From positions 1 to 64,000 of the forward strand of contig NZ_FQYQ01000011.1 in assembly GCF_900141825.1 (NCBI RefSeq): a DNA stretch of 64,000 bases, written 5' to 3'. Shown here in pieces: positions 53,864 through 63,515 of this stretch (its first letter is position 1; every line of letters begins with the position of its first letter). A model generated the notes under the pieces. It made no database searches and had not been told where the DNA came from. It saw only the letters and a program-made list of their open reading frames with translations. The translations under genes and the position numbers were made by a program. This DNA is from Pseudobutyrivibrio xylanivorans DSM 14809 (lineage in GTDB: Bacteria > Bacillota > Clostridia > Lachnospirales > Lachnospiraceae).

Positions 53864-55876
53864 TTATTCTATTGTTAGTTTGCTATAGAGCTGCCCCTTG
53901 GCAGCTTCTTTTGTTGCGAATGGTCCTGGAATCACATTTAAGCTGCGATGATTTCCAAGGTAATCACTATCGAATGTGATAGGCGTTCCGTCAGCATTTT
54001 CAAATCTCTGTTGAGGTTCAAATGCTTTTCCCAAAACATCTGAAGATATCATTCCAGCGCTGAAGTCGCCCAAAACTTCATAAATATTTGTATCAAGGAA
54101 ATAGCTTCCATCCTTTTCCACAACATCTACATGCACCTTCTTTGAATCATCAACAAAGAAATTCTTCTCCTTTTTCCAGCTCTTTGCTCCTTCAAAATAA
54201 GCGTTTCCATCAATCCATACCGGAAGATGTGAGAAATGATATGGATCATGCTTCATCATGTTAGGATGCTCTTCTTCCATATCAAACTGTGGCAACCATT
54301 CATCATACGTAGGATACTCGTCAAAACAATCTGTTCCTACCTTTCTGTTCTCCACATACTTTTTATCTGGCTGTGAATCATTCAAAAGAACAAGGTCATC
54401 TGAAGGCCATTTTTGAATGAAAATATTATTGTAAATACGGTCGTCTCCGTGGAGTATAGTCATAAATCCCATAACCTCAGTTCTGTGAGGCATGTGATAT
54501 GGTGTATATCTCCAGGTAGTGCCATCGCCAACCATGGTAAAAGCGCCAGCACAAAGGTTATGAACCATAGCCACACCCTGGGTTGCAATACGAAGTGATA
54601 CATCAGATAACAACACGTTGTTATCAATAAGTGTAGGTCCATGGCTGACTTCCACAAATATATCCTGGCAGGTCATGCCACCCTCAAGCTGCTCTGCAAA
54701 TTCCGGACGTTGATTGTCATGTAGTAGATTCTGAGTGATTCGTGTGCCCTGAGCTTCCCAATCACACCAGATACCCATAGTACAATGATGTATATGATTT
54801 CTTCTCATAATAACATCAATTGCCGCATGCATTTTTATTCCAGCAATCTCAGCACCACCAAGCTCCATCATGTTATTAATGTGATGAATATGGTTGTCTT
54901 CAATTATAGAAAATACGCCGCCCATACGACCAATTATTCCACCCTGCTCACAATGGTGAATATTGTTTCGACGTATGATGTGGCCACCAATTTTTTCTTT
55001 TAACCATCCATAATACTGACCGCGGCAGACAGAATCTCTTTCCATTTGAGTAGGACTCTTCACATGCTTTGTGGTATAGTAATTGCTATTTTCTGGATCA
55101 AAGTATCTTCCTACGCAAATTCCTGCACACTTACTTCCCCAAATCTCGCAATCTTCTATTATCCAGCCCTTGCTCCAGTGAGGGCTTATCATACCATCCT
55201 GATAAGCAGCAGGTGGTGCCCATGTAGTTGCTGCCTTGTTAATATTAAAGCCGCTGACTGTAATGAAGCCTACGCCCTCCTCCTGAGGCATGAAGCACTC
55301 ACGTCTCACTGTAATTTCTACATTTTCATTATTAGGATTTGCACCACCAAAATTAGCATAGAATACTGTCTCATCTTTTTCATCGTCCTGTTTTGCAAAC
55401 CATTTTTTCTTTGAGTTTTCAGGATCCCATGAGCACTCATAAACTTTTGCTTCCAGACATTCCTCCACACTTAATGCCTCGTAAAGTGCCATGTCATTTA
55501 ACCATACACAGCCTGTGTGCTTGTTTGGTGTAGCAAAATACCAGTCACCATATACTAATGTGGTGTATGGATTATAACCGTTAAAGACACTATTCTTAAC
55601 TGTTGCTGTCCATACATCACCCTTGTACTGAACCCATCCTGTCAATCTCTCAGCACCTGTAATAATAGCACCCAAAGGTTTTTCACTTTTATATACTATT
55701 CTATTATCTTCAGTGCCCGCATTTACAGGGTTTACATACTCTCTGTATGTTCCTGGTGCAACAATTACCTCATCACCAGGCTTTGCTATCTTAGCCGCCT
55801 CATTTATCCTGCGAAAAGGCAACTGCTTTGTTCCATTGCCATCGTGTTTTGCATTAGCATCTACATAAATTATCAT
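53864..55876 (-). CDS. GH120-family beta-xylosidase (right-handed beta-helix)
   Basis: The 670-aa protein has no signal peptide and starts MIIYVDANAKHDGNGTKQLP, then PGDEVIVAPGTYREYV, a DUF1565-type beta-helix beginning. It then has ATTWAPPAAYQDGMISPHWS and KGWIIEDCEIWGSKCAGIC, closely like the Thermoanaerobacterium XylC enzyme. The two catalytic residues of that family are kept: the nucleophile Asp372 in CDWEAQGTR and the acid/base Glu409 in DIFVEVSHGP. It should cleave xylo-oligosaccharides to xylose in the cytoplasm after uptake by the ABC importer encoded just upstream (37-nt gap). It is slightly longer than XylC (about 640). Confidence 0.88.
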   Translation of the reverse strand: MIIYVDANAKHDGNGTKQLPFRRINEAAKIAKPGDEVIVAPGTYREYVNPVNAGTEDNRIVYKSEKPLGAIITGAERLTGWVQYKGDVWTATVKNSVFNGYNPYTTLVYGDWYFATPNKHTGCVWLNDMALYEALSVEECLEAKVYECSWDPENSKKKWFAKQDDEKDETVFYANFGGANPNNENVEITVRRECFMPQEEGVGFITVSGFNINKAATTWAPPAAYQDGMISPHWSKGWIIEDCEIWGSKCAGICVGRYFDPENSNYYTTKHVKSPTQMERDSVCRGQYYGWLKEKIGGHIIRRNNIHHCEQGGIIGRMGGVFSIIEDNHIHHINNMMELGGAEIAGIKMHAAIDVIMRRNHIHHCTMGIWCDWEAQGTRITQNLLHDNQRPEFAEQLEGGMTCQDIFVEVSHGPTLIDNNVLLSDVSLRIATQGVAMVHNLCAGAFTMVGDGTTWRYTPYHMPHRTEVMGFMTILHGDDRIYNNIFIQKWPSDDLVLLNDSQPDKKYVENRKVGTDCFDEYPTYDEWLPQFDMEEEHPNMMKHDPYHFSHLPVWIDGNAYFEGAKSWKKEKNFFVDDSKKVHVDVVEKDGSYFLDTNIYEVLGDFSAGMISSDVLGKAFEPQQRFENADGTPITFDSDYLGNHRSLNVIPGPFATKEAAKGQLYSKLTIE

Positions 55877-55914
55877 AAAATTATTTCCCTCTTTCTTATA
55901 ATGTCATTTATGAT

Positions 55915-56775
55915 CTAGCCCTTAACCGCACCTGCCATCATACCCTTTACAAGCTTGTCCTGGAAAACGATGAACAGGATTATCATAGGTAAAACTGAAA
56001 GTGTCAAAACAGCAAGTATGATTGGAATATCCAGCGCATGCTCGCCCTTGAACTGTCCTAAAGCAAGCGGCAATGTCTTGTGGGACGCTGTCTGAAGAAG
56101 TGTATTGGCAAAAGCAAATTCATTCCATGTAGCAACACCATTGTATATTGCCAATGTAGATAGTCCCGGCTTTGAAAGAGGCAAAATAATACTGAAGAAA
56201 TTACGGAAGCGGCCGCATCCATCAATCTCAGCCGACTCCTCCAACTCCTTAGGAATAGTCATCATAAATGCTGTCAAAATAAATACCGACATAGGCAACG
56301 CAAATGTAACATATGGTCCAATCAACGAGAATAAATTATCGTAAAGTCCCATATCTGTAGTCAATTTGAATACTGGAATAAGTGTAACGTGCATAGGTAC
56401 TGACATCAGCGCCACAATACCAGCATAAATAATCCCACGAAAGCGGAACTTCATTCTAGCAAGTGGGTATGCTGCAAATGCTGAAATCAAAAGCATAAGC
56501 ACCAGTGAAATCGCCACTACAATCACACTTCTAAAAAAGTATCCAAAGAATCCATGGGTTACAACTTCAACGTAGTTTAGAAAGTACCATGGATCAGGAA
56601 GATGAAAAACTCCCTGCTGAAGCATATCAAACTGTTTACGGAAGGAATTCAATACCATAAACACAAATGGTGTTAGTGTGAGAACCAACCAAAAACATGC
56701 CATTATGATTGCAATTGTCCATGCTATTACTGATTTTCTTTTTTCTTTTTTGTAATCAACTGTCTTAGTCTGCAT
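55915..56775 (-). CDS. Sugar ABC transporter permease (MalG/AraQ type)
   Basis: The 286-aa protein has six membrane segments and the EAA-loop motif ELEESAEIDGCGRFRNFFSI (about 190-209), which docks the ATPase. It ends in the MalG-type FQDKLVKGMMAGAVKG. It forms the channel with the permease encoded 1 nt upstream. Its ATPase is not encoded here; as in many Firmicutes a shared MsmK-type ATPase probably serves. The likely substrate is xylo-oligosaccharide, judged from the GH120 gene below. Confidence 0.92.
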   Translation of the reverse strand: MQTKTVDYKKEKRKSVIAWTIAIIMACFWLVLTLTPFVFMVLNSFRKQFDMLQQGVFHLPDPWYFLNYVEVVTHGFFGYFFRSVIVVAISLVLMLLISAFAAYPLARMKFRFRGIIYAGIVALMSVPMHVTLIPVFKLTTDMGLYDNLFSLIGPYVTFALPMSVFILTAFMMTIPKELEESAEIDGCGRFRNFFSIILPLSKPGLSTLAIYNGVATWNEFAFANTLLQTASHKTLPLALGQFKGEHALDIPIILAVLTLSVLPMIILFIVFQDKLVKGMMAGAVKG

Positions 56776-56776
56776 A

Positions 56777-57694
56777 TCAGTAATCCTCCTTAACTACGAA
56801 TACCTTTTGGAATAATAGCGCAATGACTGTAATCAAAATAAACATTCCTGCAGCCACGCAAGAACCATAGCCCATATTAAACTGCTGGAATGACAGCTTA
56901 TACATATAGGTTGCCATCAACTCTGTTGAATTGACAGGACCTCCCTGAGTTAAATTCCAAATCAAATCGAAGTACTTGAGTGAACCAATAAGCGACATTG
57001 TGCAAGCTGTCTTAAAGATAGGTCCAAGTAATGGTATTGCAATCAGTCTCACATACTGACCTCTTGTAGCTCCATCGATAATTGCTGCCTCATAAATAGT
57101 GGTATCAATATTTCCGTAACCTGCCATAAAATAAACCATATAGAACGGTGTATACTGCCATGCCATTACACCAATTACAGCAAATAGTGCATGTGGCGAT
57201 CTTCCCAATAAATCTATGGTAACCTTTGTCCCCTTGATAATAGAGGCAAGGGAAGAAAATATACCACCGTTAGTAGCCAGTGCATATGTAAACAAAAACG
57301 CTATCGCTACTGAGCTCATAAGATATGGTAAGAACCATATGATTTTGAATGCATTGAACTTCTTACCACCTGCATCCAGGAAGGTTGCAAGCAACATTCC
57401 TATAGGAATCTGAAGCATGATGGAAAACACCATAATGATTATGTTATGCTCGAAAGCATCCCAAAAATTCTTATCATGTATCAGCGTTTTCCAATTTTCC
57501 AATCCTACAAAGGTACGTGCTGATGAAATTCCGTTCCATTTATAGGCACTAATAACGAAAGTATCAATAATTGGATAAATAAAATAGATTGCGATTAACA
57601 AAAATGCAGGAAGAAGGAAAACGCCTGCCGCCACTGCAGTCTTCTTTCTCTTCACATTTGCAAGACTAGTATTACTCTCATTTTTCAAAGCCAT
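56777..57694 (-). CDS. Sugar ABC transporter permease (MalF/UgpA type)
   Basis: The 305-aa protein has six membrane segments (the first at about 18-40, FLLPAFLLIAIYFIYPII) and the EAA motif IYEAAIIDGATRGQYVRLIA (about 205-224). It is the first permease of the binding-protein-dependent importer and precedes its partner by 1 nt. CAGGAGGAT lies directly before the ATG. A strong hairpin in the 88-nt gap after the binding-protein gene may lower its expression relative to that gene. Confidence 0.92.
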   Translation of the reverse strand: MALKNESNTSLANVKRKKTAVAAGVFLLPAFLLIAIYFIYPIIDTFVISAYKWNGISSARTFVGLENWKTLIHDKNFWDAFEHNIIIMVFSIMLQIPIGMLLATFLDAGGKKFNAFKIIWFLPYLMSSVAIAFLFTYALATNGGIFSSLASIIKGTKVTIDLLGRSPHALFAVIGVMAWQYTPFYMVYFMAGYGNIDTTIYEAAIIDGATRGQYVRLIAIPLLGPIFKTACTMSLIGSLKYFDLIWNLTQGGPVNSTELMATYMYKLSFQQFNMGYGSCVAAGMFILITVIALLFQKVFVVKEDY

Positions 57695-57712
57695 ATCCTC
57701 CTGTATCTAAAA

Positions 57713-57743
57713 ACTGTCTGCCAACTTATGGCTGGCAGACAGT
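57713..57743 (-). terminator. Strong intercistronic hairpin (partial terminator) between binding-protein and permease genes
   Basis: A perfect 11-bp stem (57713-57723 with 57733-57743) and a 9-nt loop are followed on the minus strand by TTTTTAGA. It lies in the 88-nt gap between the binding-protein stop (57783) and the permease ATG (57694). In ABC sugar operons such hairpins commonly give more binding protein than permease, by partial termination or by protecting the upstream mRNA. Confidence 0.75.
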
Positions 57744-57782
57744 CATTCTCATGCCTGTTTATGTGGCAAGGCATTTTCATTT

Positions 57783-59177
57783 CTATTGTTCTTCAATAGC
57801 TGCTTTCATTGCTGCATCCTGGTCTGCTCCTATTTCAGCGCCATTCTTTTCAAGTCCAAATAGAGCTGACATGCTGTTCTTGTGTACTTCAGTAACTGAA
57901 GCTGGAAGATACTGATCATACCAAAGCTGAACATTTGATGCCTGGAAGAATACATCTGTGATTATCTTCATGTTAGGATCTGTAACCTGATTCTCAAATC
58001 CTTTGATTGAAGGAGTCTGGAAGCTATCCATCTGCATCTGATTGTATGTATCATCGTTGTAATACTGTGTAGCAAGAACATACATTGCCTCAAGCTTAGC
58101 CTGATCACCCTTGCTGTTGAAGTTGAAGCAGTTACCAATAGCTGTACCAATTTCTACATCCTGTGGAACGCCCTTAGCCTTAGCTTCTGAATCTTCTGGG
58201 AAGCGGAATACACCGATATTTTCCTGATACCACTCTGCATTATCAGATGACATGCTTCCTGCCATCCATGAACCATGTAACATCATTGCGCAGCTGCCAT
58301 CATAAAGTAACTGTTTGTCCTGTCCATCATCTGGAGAAAGTGAGTTAACACCATCTGGGAAATATCCCTTCTTTACCCAATCCTGAATCTTATCACTTGC
58401 AAAAAGGAATGCCTCTGAACCAAATGAACCTTCCTGTGTATAAGCAGCATCAAACTCATCATTTCCAGAATGACGTGCTACAAGGTACATATAGTACATA
58501 GAGCCTGTCCACTTTGCTGAGTTTGCTAAAGCAAATGGAGTAATACCATTTTCTTTAAGCTTTGCACATACATCCTCAAGCTCATCTATAGTTTCTGGAA
58601 CCTCAAGACCTAAGTCCTTAAAGATTGTCTTGTTATAGAAAATATCGCAACCTGAAAGGCTTCCGAATGGAATTCCAAGAATCTTATCTTTGTACGATCC
58701 CTGTGCAATAGCTGCATCAATAAAATCAGGATGATCATATTTGTTGTATAAATCTGTGATATCATCTGCAAAGCCTGACTTATAATACTCAGCCATTGGA
58801 CCACCGCCCCATGATACGTACATATCAGGACACTGACCGGAACTCATGGCAACAACAAGCTGCTGCTTATAGTTATCATTCTGCTGATGAACCTGCTCAA
58901 CATGAATATTTGGATAATCCTTCATAAAGCGCGCAACTGCAGCTTCCTGTGTAGGTCTGCCTGGCTCTTCTGTAGCAATATCCCACAATGTAATTGTCAT
59001 CTCTTCTGTTGTAAGTTCTGGAAGATTCTTTCCATCTGTCTGCTTTCCTGTAGTGGATTCATCTGGACCTGTAGCAGGTACCTCTGCTGAATCAATTGAG
59101 GCACTGCTTCCACAACCAACAAGTGTTGTAACAGTTAATACTGCTACAGATAAAACTGCCAAGATTCTGTTTTTCAT
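57783..59177 (-). CDS. Sugar ABC transporter substrate-binding lipoprotein (xylo-oligosaccharide candidate)
   Basis: The 464-aa protein has a lipoprotein signal with lipobox TLVGCGSS (Cys22) and the family 1 solute-binding pattern: MTITLWDIATEEPGRPTQEA, FMKDYPNIHVEQVHQQNDNY, QLLYDGSCAMMLHGSWMAGS and a Trp-rich C-terminal part. It would capture an oligosaccharide outside the membrane and hand it to the two permeases. GGAGGG lies about 6 nt before the ATG. Substrate assignment rests on the adjacent GH120 and AraC genes. Confidence 0.9.
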   Translation of the reverse strand: MKNRILAVLSVAVLTVTTLVGCGSSASIDSAEVPATGPDESTTGKQTDGKNLPELTTEEMTITLWDIATEEPGRPTQEAAVARFMKDYPNIHVEQVHQQNDNYKQQLVVAMSSGQCPDMYVSWGGGPMAEYYKSGFADDITDLYNKYDHPDFIDAAIAQGSYKDKILGIPFGSLSGCDIFYNKTIFKDLGLEVPETIDELEDVCAKLKENGITPFALANSAKWTGSMYYMYLVARHSGNDEFDAAYTQEGSFGSEAFLFASDKIQDWVKKGYFPDGVNSLSPDDGQDKQLLYDGSCAMMLHGSWMAGSMSSDNAEWYQENIGVFRFPEDSEAKAKGVPQDVEIGTAIGNCFNFNSKGDQAKLEAMYVLATQYYNDDTYNQMQMDSFQTPSIKGFENQVTDPNMKIITDVFFQASNVQLWYDQYLPASVTEVHKNSMSALFGLEKNGAEIGADQDAAMKAAIEEQ

Positions 59178-59490
59178 ACAATACCCTCCTCCTTCGACTA
59201 TAAGTTGTACGTTTTCTGACAGTATTCACGTTCCTGAAACATTGATATGTTTCTCTTAAATATAAATGTATAATGATTATTGCTTTTCCGCCAATAAATA
59301 ATTGCTACTTACCCTACAAAAATTGCTATTATTGACTAACTATTCTTCTAATGTTCATATATTTTACACACTTCTTCGTCATAATGCTGTCAATTTGTGT
59401 TGTTTAACCACTCTATTATGTTATAATGTCTATAATTATCAGGCGAGAATATAGCAATTTTCGTCATTTATTAAGGGAGAGTTTTTACAT
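59178..59490. promoter_or_regulatory. Divergent control region between the xylo-oligosaccharide operon and its AraC regulator
   Basis: This 313-nt gap has no gene. For the plus strand, TTGTTT (59400-59405) and TATAAT (59422-59427) with a 16-nt spacer lead to the regulator. For the minus strand, TTGGCG (59289-59294) and TATACA (59267-59272), spacer 16, lead to the binding-protein gene. A perfect 7-bp inverted repeat with a 4-nt loop (59236-59253, GAAACAT/ATGTTTC) lies just downstream of the minus promoter. The AraC-type protein probably binds between the promoters. Half-sites cannot be set by eye. Confidence 0.6.
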
Positions 59491-60477
59491 ATGAGAAGTG
59501 ATTTAGTATTAGCGGCTAGCGCAAAGGAATTGGTACAGCACAAAATAAATACCAATCTACGAATGTTTATAAATCGCTTGCATGCAGATTTTCCGCCTCA
59601 CTGGCATACAGACATAGAAATCATATGGCCAAAGGATGCTCCATACAAAGTAGTTTGTTCTTCGCAAACCTATAATGTGGATATAGATGATATTCTACTA
59701 ATCTGTCCTGCTGTGCTTCACGAGATATTTTCGCCGACTCCTGGCTCCAGAGTATATATCCAGGCTGATTTTTCTGGAATTAATTCCCTTAAAGAAATTG
59801 AGAAAGCCTTCAATCTGATGGCACCTGCTATTCACATAAAGAAAAGCACCTGCCCTACAGAAATATATGACCAGGTATGTAAATATTTAGAAATGATTAT
59901 GGAGCTCTATTTCGGTAAAGATCCATCAATTTATACAACTGATAACGAAGAGGATGACAGCGTTATCGCATATACGGAACTAGATCCATATGATGAGTTG
60001 GAGATTTACTCCATACTGTTGAAATTAATCTCCTTCTGTGCCAAAAACATTAACCTTTTTAAGGAGACAGATTACGTATCCAACACCACATATAAGAACG
60101 CTATCTCCCTCAGTAATGTTTGCACTTATATTTCTGAACACTTCACAGAGAACCTGACTCTTGAAAGTGTCTCTACATATGCAGGCTTTAGCAAATATCA
60201 TTTTGAACGAATATTTACTGATTATACAGGGACCACCTTTTATCAATACCTGCAACAAATACGGGTAAATTATGCCCAAACTCTTCTGTCAAACCCTGAG
60301 CTGTCAATTACAGATATATCCTTCCAATCTGGCTTTGCCAGCAGTACTGCATTTACCCGTGCCTTCAAAAAAAGCACTGGTTACACACCTTCTCAGTTCA
60401 GAATGTTTAACGAAACCCAGCATCCACTACCAATTAATTTTTACGAGCAGGGAAAAGGGTATCTAGAATCTCATTAA
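59491..60477 (+). CDS. AraC-family transcriptional regulator of the xylo-oligosaccharide operon
   Basis: The 328-aa protein has an N-terminal cupin-like sensing domain (FPPHWHTDIEIIWP near 31-44, ILLICPAVLHEIF) and a C-terminal AraC domain with two helix-turn-helix units: LTLESVSTYAGFSKYHFERI and LSITDISFQSGFASSTAFTR, then FKKSTGYTPSQFR. A roughly 25-residue acidic loop (DNEEDDS) lies between them. It likely senses a xylan-derived sugar and activates the divergent operon. AAGGGAGA stands about 10 nt before the ATG. Its 3' end overlaps the convergent gene at 60434 by 44 nt. Confidence 0.9.
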   Translation: MRSDLVLAASAKELVQHKINTNLRMFINRLHADFPPHWHTDIEIIWPKDAPYKVVCSSQTYNVDIDDILLICPAVLHEIFSPTPGSRVYIQADFSGINSLKEIEKAFNLMAPAIHIKKSTCPTEIYDQVCKYLEMIMELYFGKDPSIYTTDNEEDDSVIAYTELDPYDELEIYSILLKLISFCAKNINLFKETDYVSNTTYKNAISLSNVCTYISEHFTENLTLESVSTYAGFSKYHFERIFTDYTGTTFYQYLQQIRVNYAQTLLSNPELSITDISFQSGFASSTAFTRAFKKSTGYTPSQFRMFNETQHPLPINFYEQGKGYLESH

Positions 60478-61606
60478 TTCTTGCTTCGTAAGAGCAGTGC
60501 GCCTTAACATACTCATATCCAGCTCGGGCAATCTGCTCTCTTTCAGCATCATGGCACAGGTAGTAATCCACTTTTTCAAAAAGGTCTCTTTGATTGTAGT
60601 ACCATACCATGTGCTTCTCGTTTTCAAAAAACATAGGAAGTTCTGCCTGAAAGTTTGTAATGCAGAAACCTCCTGCCCCCAGAATATCGTATACACGAAG
60701 TGGAACTCCACTTTTGATGTTTGGAATTGTCATATTCAGGTTGATTTTGGATTCACGAAATACCTTAGGCATTTCCTCCCAATAGTCCACGCTTCCCCTG
60801 TAGTTTACTCTTATTAAATCATGTACATTGGAATTAGTGTAGATGCTTACATCATGGTGCTTTGATAATTCTATTAATATACTTCTTCGCTGCTTTTCAG
60901 CAATCTTAAATCCAAGGGTCGTCACAGAAAAAATCAAATTCAAATCTGACAGAGAATCCTCAGACTTTTCAAGCTCGAAATACTGCTGCAACTCCATGAG
61001 AATTTCAGGCGTAAGCATTCTGTCTATGATGTTGATTCCCTGCAAATCCTTCTGTGCTTCCATGGTTGCTTCAAAGTATCCCCTAAGGTAATCCGGCAAC
61101 GTAAACTCCATTTTATCGTAGGAATTTTTCTCATAGAGAGAGCCCACAAAGCTTATCTCATTTTTGTATAAATCAAGGCCTGTAGCATTTGTAAAAAGAT
61201 AATCCAAGCGCTGCGTATCCACAGCCAGCGGAAGGTGATAGATATGGTCTGCCCCCATTCCTTTGAACTCTTCAACATTAGTTAAATCGAATAAAAAGAT
61301 TCGGTTAACATCATTGAAAACAGATTTATGGTACATGGAAATCAGCGGATTATCGCAGCTCCAGCATACATAAAGTAAACCCAGTTCCTGACACACATTG
61401 GATATCAGTGGAAAGTAATTTACTGTGAAGAAAAATTCATATACGTCTTTACGAATTATGCCTTTTAGCTTTTCTGCAAACTCTTCATCCACATCATAAT
61501 TGAGGAGGTCCTGATAGACCTCCTCCACTTCATACCCAAACTTTATGAAGGTATACTTTATATCTTTGTAGTTATACGCCTTCCAGCGGTACATTAAAAT
61601 TTTCAT
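60434..61606 (-). CDS. CgeB/DUF3880-like glycosyltransferase
   Basis: I start at the ATG at 61606 (MKILMYRWKAYNYKDI, 390 aa) with GGTGG 8 nt before it; a GTG four codons upstream overlaps that site. The N-terminal half has the DUF3880 look (VYEFFFTVNYFPLISNVCQE, LLYVCWSCDNPLISMYHKSV, NRIFLFD). The C-terminal half is a GT1-like domain with INLNMTIPNIKSGVPLRVYD, ILGAGGFCITNFQAELPMFF. Such proteins occur with flagellar or surface glycosylation genes in Lachnospiraceae. It converges on the AraC gene and overlaps it by 44 nt. Confidence 0.75.
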   Translation of the reverse strand: MKILMYRWKAYNYKDIKYTFIKFGYEVEEVYQDLLNYDVDEEFAEKLKGIIRKDVYEFFFTVNYFPLISNVCQELGLLYVCWSCDNPLISMYHKSVFNDVNRIFLFDLTNVEEFKGMGADHIYHLPLAVDTQRLDYLFTNATGLDLYKNEISFVGSLYEKNSYDKMEFTLPDYLRGYFEATMEAQKDLQGINIIDRMLTPEILMELQQYFELEKSEDSLSDLNLIFSVTTLGFKIAEKQRRSILIELSKHHDVSIYTNSNVHDLIRVNYRGSVDYWEEMPKVFRESKINLNMTIPNIKSGVPLRVYDILGAGGFCITNFQAELPMFFENEKHMVWYYNQRDLFEKVDYYLCHDAEREQIARAGYEYVKAHCSYEARINEILDTLFPARKN

Positions 61607-61643
61607 ACTTTGCGCCACCAGTTACACTAACAAGCATAATGAT

Positions 61644-63509
61644 TTATACGTGAAGCGTTTCTACTCCATATGTATTCTTAATCGCCATGATAAGCTCTTG
61701 GTACGTTGCGACGGCCTCGTCCACCTGCCCTGCTTCATCCAGCTCTGCAATCTGGCGAAGGATAGCATCTTCAAGGTTGTACATTTCCTGGAATTTGACT
61801 GGATCTTTGGCTCGCAATGCATCTAGCATCTGCTTTCTACCGTACATGTCCGCAAGCTCACCTATTGCTGCGTTCATAATTGGTCGTCTTCCAATCATAT
61901 CCTTAATGTATGATAATGCCTTTGGAATGTCCGTACCTTCACACTCGATGAAATCGTTTATATCACATGCCAGCTTGGTTTCCTGTGCCAATGTGAATGA
62001 AGGATTTTCTGATGGAAACATTAAATCGTGCACCTTTTGCCACTTTACAGCCAGCTGTGCATATGCTTCCAAAATATCTGTAAGCTGTTTGAAGTTATCC
62101 CAGTTTTCTATGCATGATATCTGATACTCCAGGATTCTTACATCCATGTAAAGGTTCATTTCCTTCTCACCTTCTGTTGTCTTGAAGGCATTCTTTATGT
62201 TCTGCAGTCCTTCCTCATCAAATTCTCTTGTAGCCTCATCAATCAACTTTTCAAGTAGATTTCTGAAGCCTTCGCTGGAGAAGAATTTATTCAAAACATC
62301 TCTGATTTCTTTTTTATATCCAACCTTAGCTGCCTCTGCTATAAGAGTCATGACAAAGCCACGATTAAGTCTGACCACCTTTGCATTCCATGAGATTCTT
62401 CTGTAATAATGAACCATAGGGCCATAGTCGCCTTTTCTCAGGCCACAGGTCATAGCATAGCAGTACATCAGGTTCATATTTGTCTCATTGAAGGTATCGT
62501 TGGAGAAAATACCGCCCTGAATAAACATAAGTCCTCGGTCATTGCCCACCTTCTCATATACGTCAAAGTAATATTTAATCTCCGCCTCACACTTATCGTT
62601 CTCATCTCTGATGAAATATATTTTCGATGCATAGAATGCAATCTTCGCCATAGGAAGCGGATACAGGTTCTTCTTCTCCTGGACTTCCTTATAGAATGCC
62701 AACAGCTCATCCAGCATTTCAAGCCTAGCCATAGCAATAACAATGCCACAAGCAAAACTACCGCGGTATTTCTTATCTACCTCATCTGCCGAATCGGCTA
62801 TCTTGTTATAGGTTTCCGTACAAAGATCTAAAAGCTCTTTGTTATATTTGATAGCCTTATACTCCTGTGCCAGCTGATATGGCCAGCGCAGCTCCTTTGG
62901 CTCCTCCTCCATCATCTCAATCAATAGCGGTATATTTCTGAGAGAATGTTTTACATTCTCCTCCTCAGACTCATACACGTATCCAAAATGCCCAGCTCTG
63001 GCGTCCATAAACATTGTGTTTCCACAGCCTGGATATATATACTCATGGATTTTTCCTTTGAAGCATACGTCAGGATCCACGCGGCACATTCTCATAACCT
63101 CGATGTCCTCGTACTCCTTACCTTCAAAATCCAGATAGTTTCTCTGGAAATACCCTCCCACGTTATAGGAGGTACATCTAGGGTCCTGGAAAAATTCGAT
63201 GATATACTTTGTATCAAGGAACCACTCGTCATCATCTATATACAAGAACATCTTTCCATTGGCCTGGTCCAACTGGAAATTTCTGGCTGCTGCAAAATCC
63301 TTTACCCATGTAAATTCAAAGATTTCATCAGCATATTTTTCAATAATCTTCCTTGTTTCCTTTGAGCATCCAGTATCAACAACCTGAATCTCTGAGTCGA
63401 TAGCCTCACGAATAGGCATCAAAGATTTAAGGCAGCGCTCTGTTGTATCAGGTCTGCCACAGCATAATAAAGAAATTGTAAGTAATTTGGTTTTAGGCTT
63501 GTTGTTCAT
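61644..63509 (-). CDS. GT2 glycosyltransferase fused to a long helical (TPR-like) domain
   Basis: I start at the ATG at 63509 (MNNKPKTKLLTISLLCCGRP, 621 aa). Its GAGGTG Shine-Dalgarno is 6 nt upstream and is supplied by the element at 63516-63562; translation from further upstream would include that repeat. The GT2 domain (residues about 8-230) has IQVVDTGCSKETRKIIEKYA, DFAAARNFQLDQANGKMFLY and the DxD motif YIDDDEWF. The rest is a helical repeat region. This design is common near flagellin genes and in surface glycosylation of Firmicutes. The substrate is unknown. Confidence 0.8.
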   Translation of the reverse strand: MNNKPKTKLLTISLLCCGRPDTTERCLKSLMPIREAIDSEIQVVDTGCSKETRKIIEKYADEIFEFTWVKDFAAARNFQLDQANGKMFLYIDDDEWFLDTKYIIEFFQDPRCTSYNVGGYFQRNYLDFEGKEYEDIEVMRMCRVDPDVCFKGKIHEYIYPGCGNTMFMDARAGHFGYVYESEEENVKHSLRNIPLLIEMMEEEPKELRWPYQLAQEYKAIKYNKELLDLCTETYNKIADSADEVDKKYRGSFACGIVIAMARLEMLDELLAFYKEVQEKKNLYPLPMAKIAFYASKIYFIRDENDKCEAEIKYYFDVYEKVGNDRGLMFIQGGIFSNDTFNETNMNLMYCYAMTCGLRKGDYGPMVHYYRRISWNAKVVRLNRGFVMTLIAEAAKVGYKKEIRDVLNKFFSSEGFRNLLEKLIDEATREFDEEGLQNIKNAFKTTEGEKEMNLYMDVRILEYQISCIENWDNFKQLTDILEAYAQLAVKWQKVHDLMFPSENPSFTLAQETKLACDINDFIECEGTDIPKALSYIKDMIGRRPIMNAAIGELADMYGRKQMLDALRAKDPVKFQEMYNLEDAILRQIAELDEAGQVDEAVATYQELIMAIKNTYGVETLHV

Positions 63510-63515
63510 TTTTTC

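Noticed and set aside
61687-62124. 145-codon plus-strand open frame opposite the GT2-TPR gene
   Set aside because: It is antisense to a clear protein, has low-complexity Ser/Leu content, no Shine-Dalgarno and no family resemblance. Several similar frames (24995-25489, 41714-42124, 62409-62831, 33795-34262) were dropped for the same reasons.
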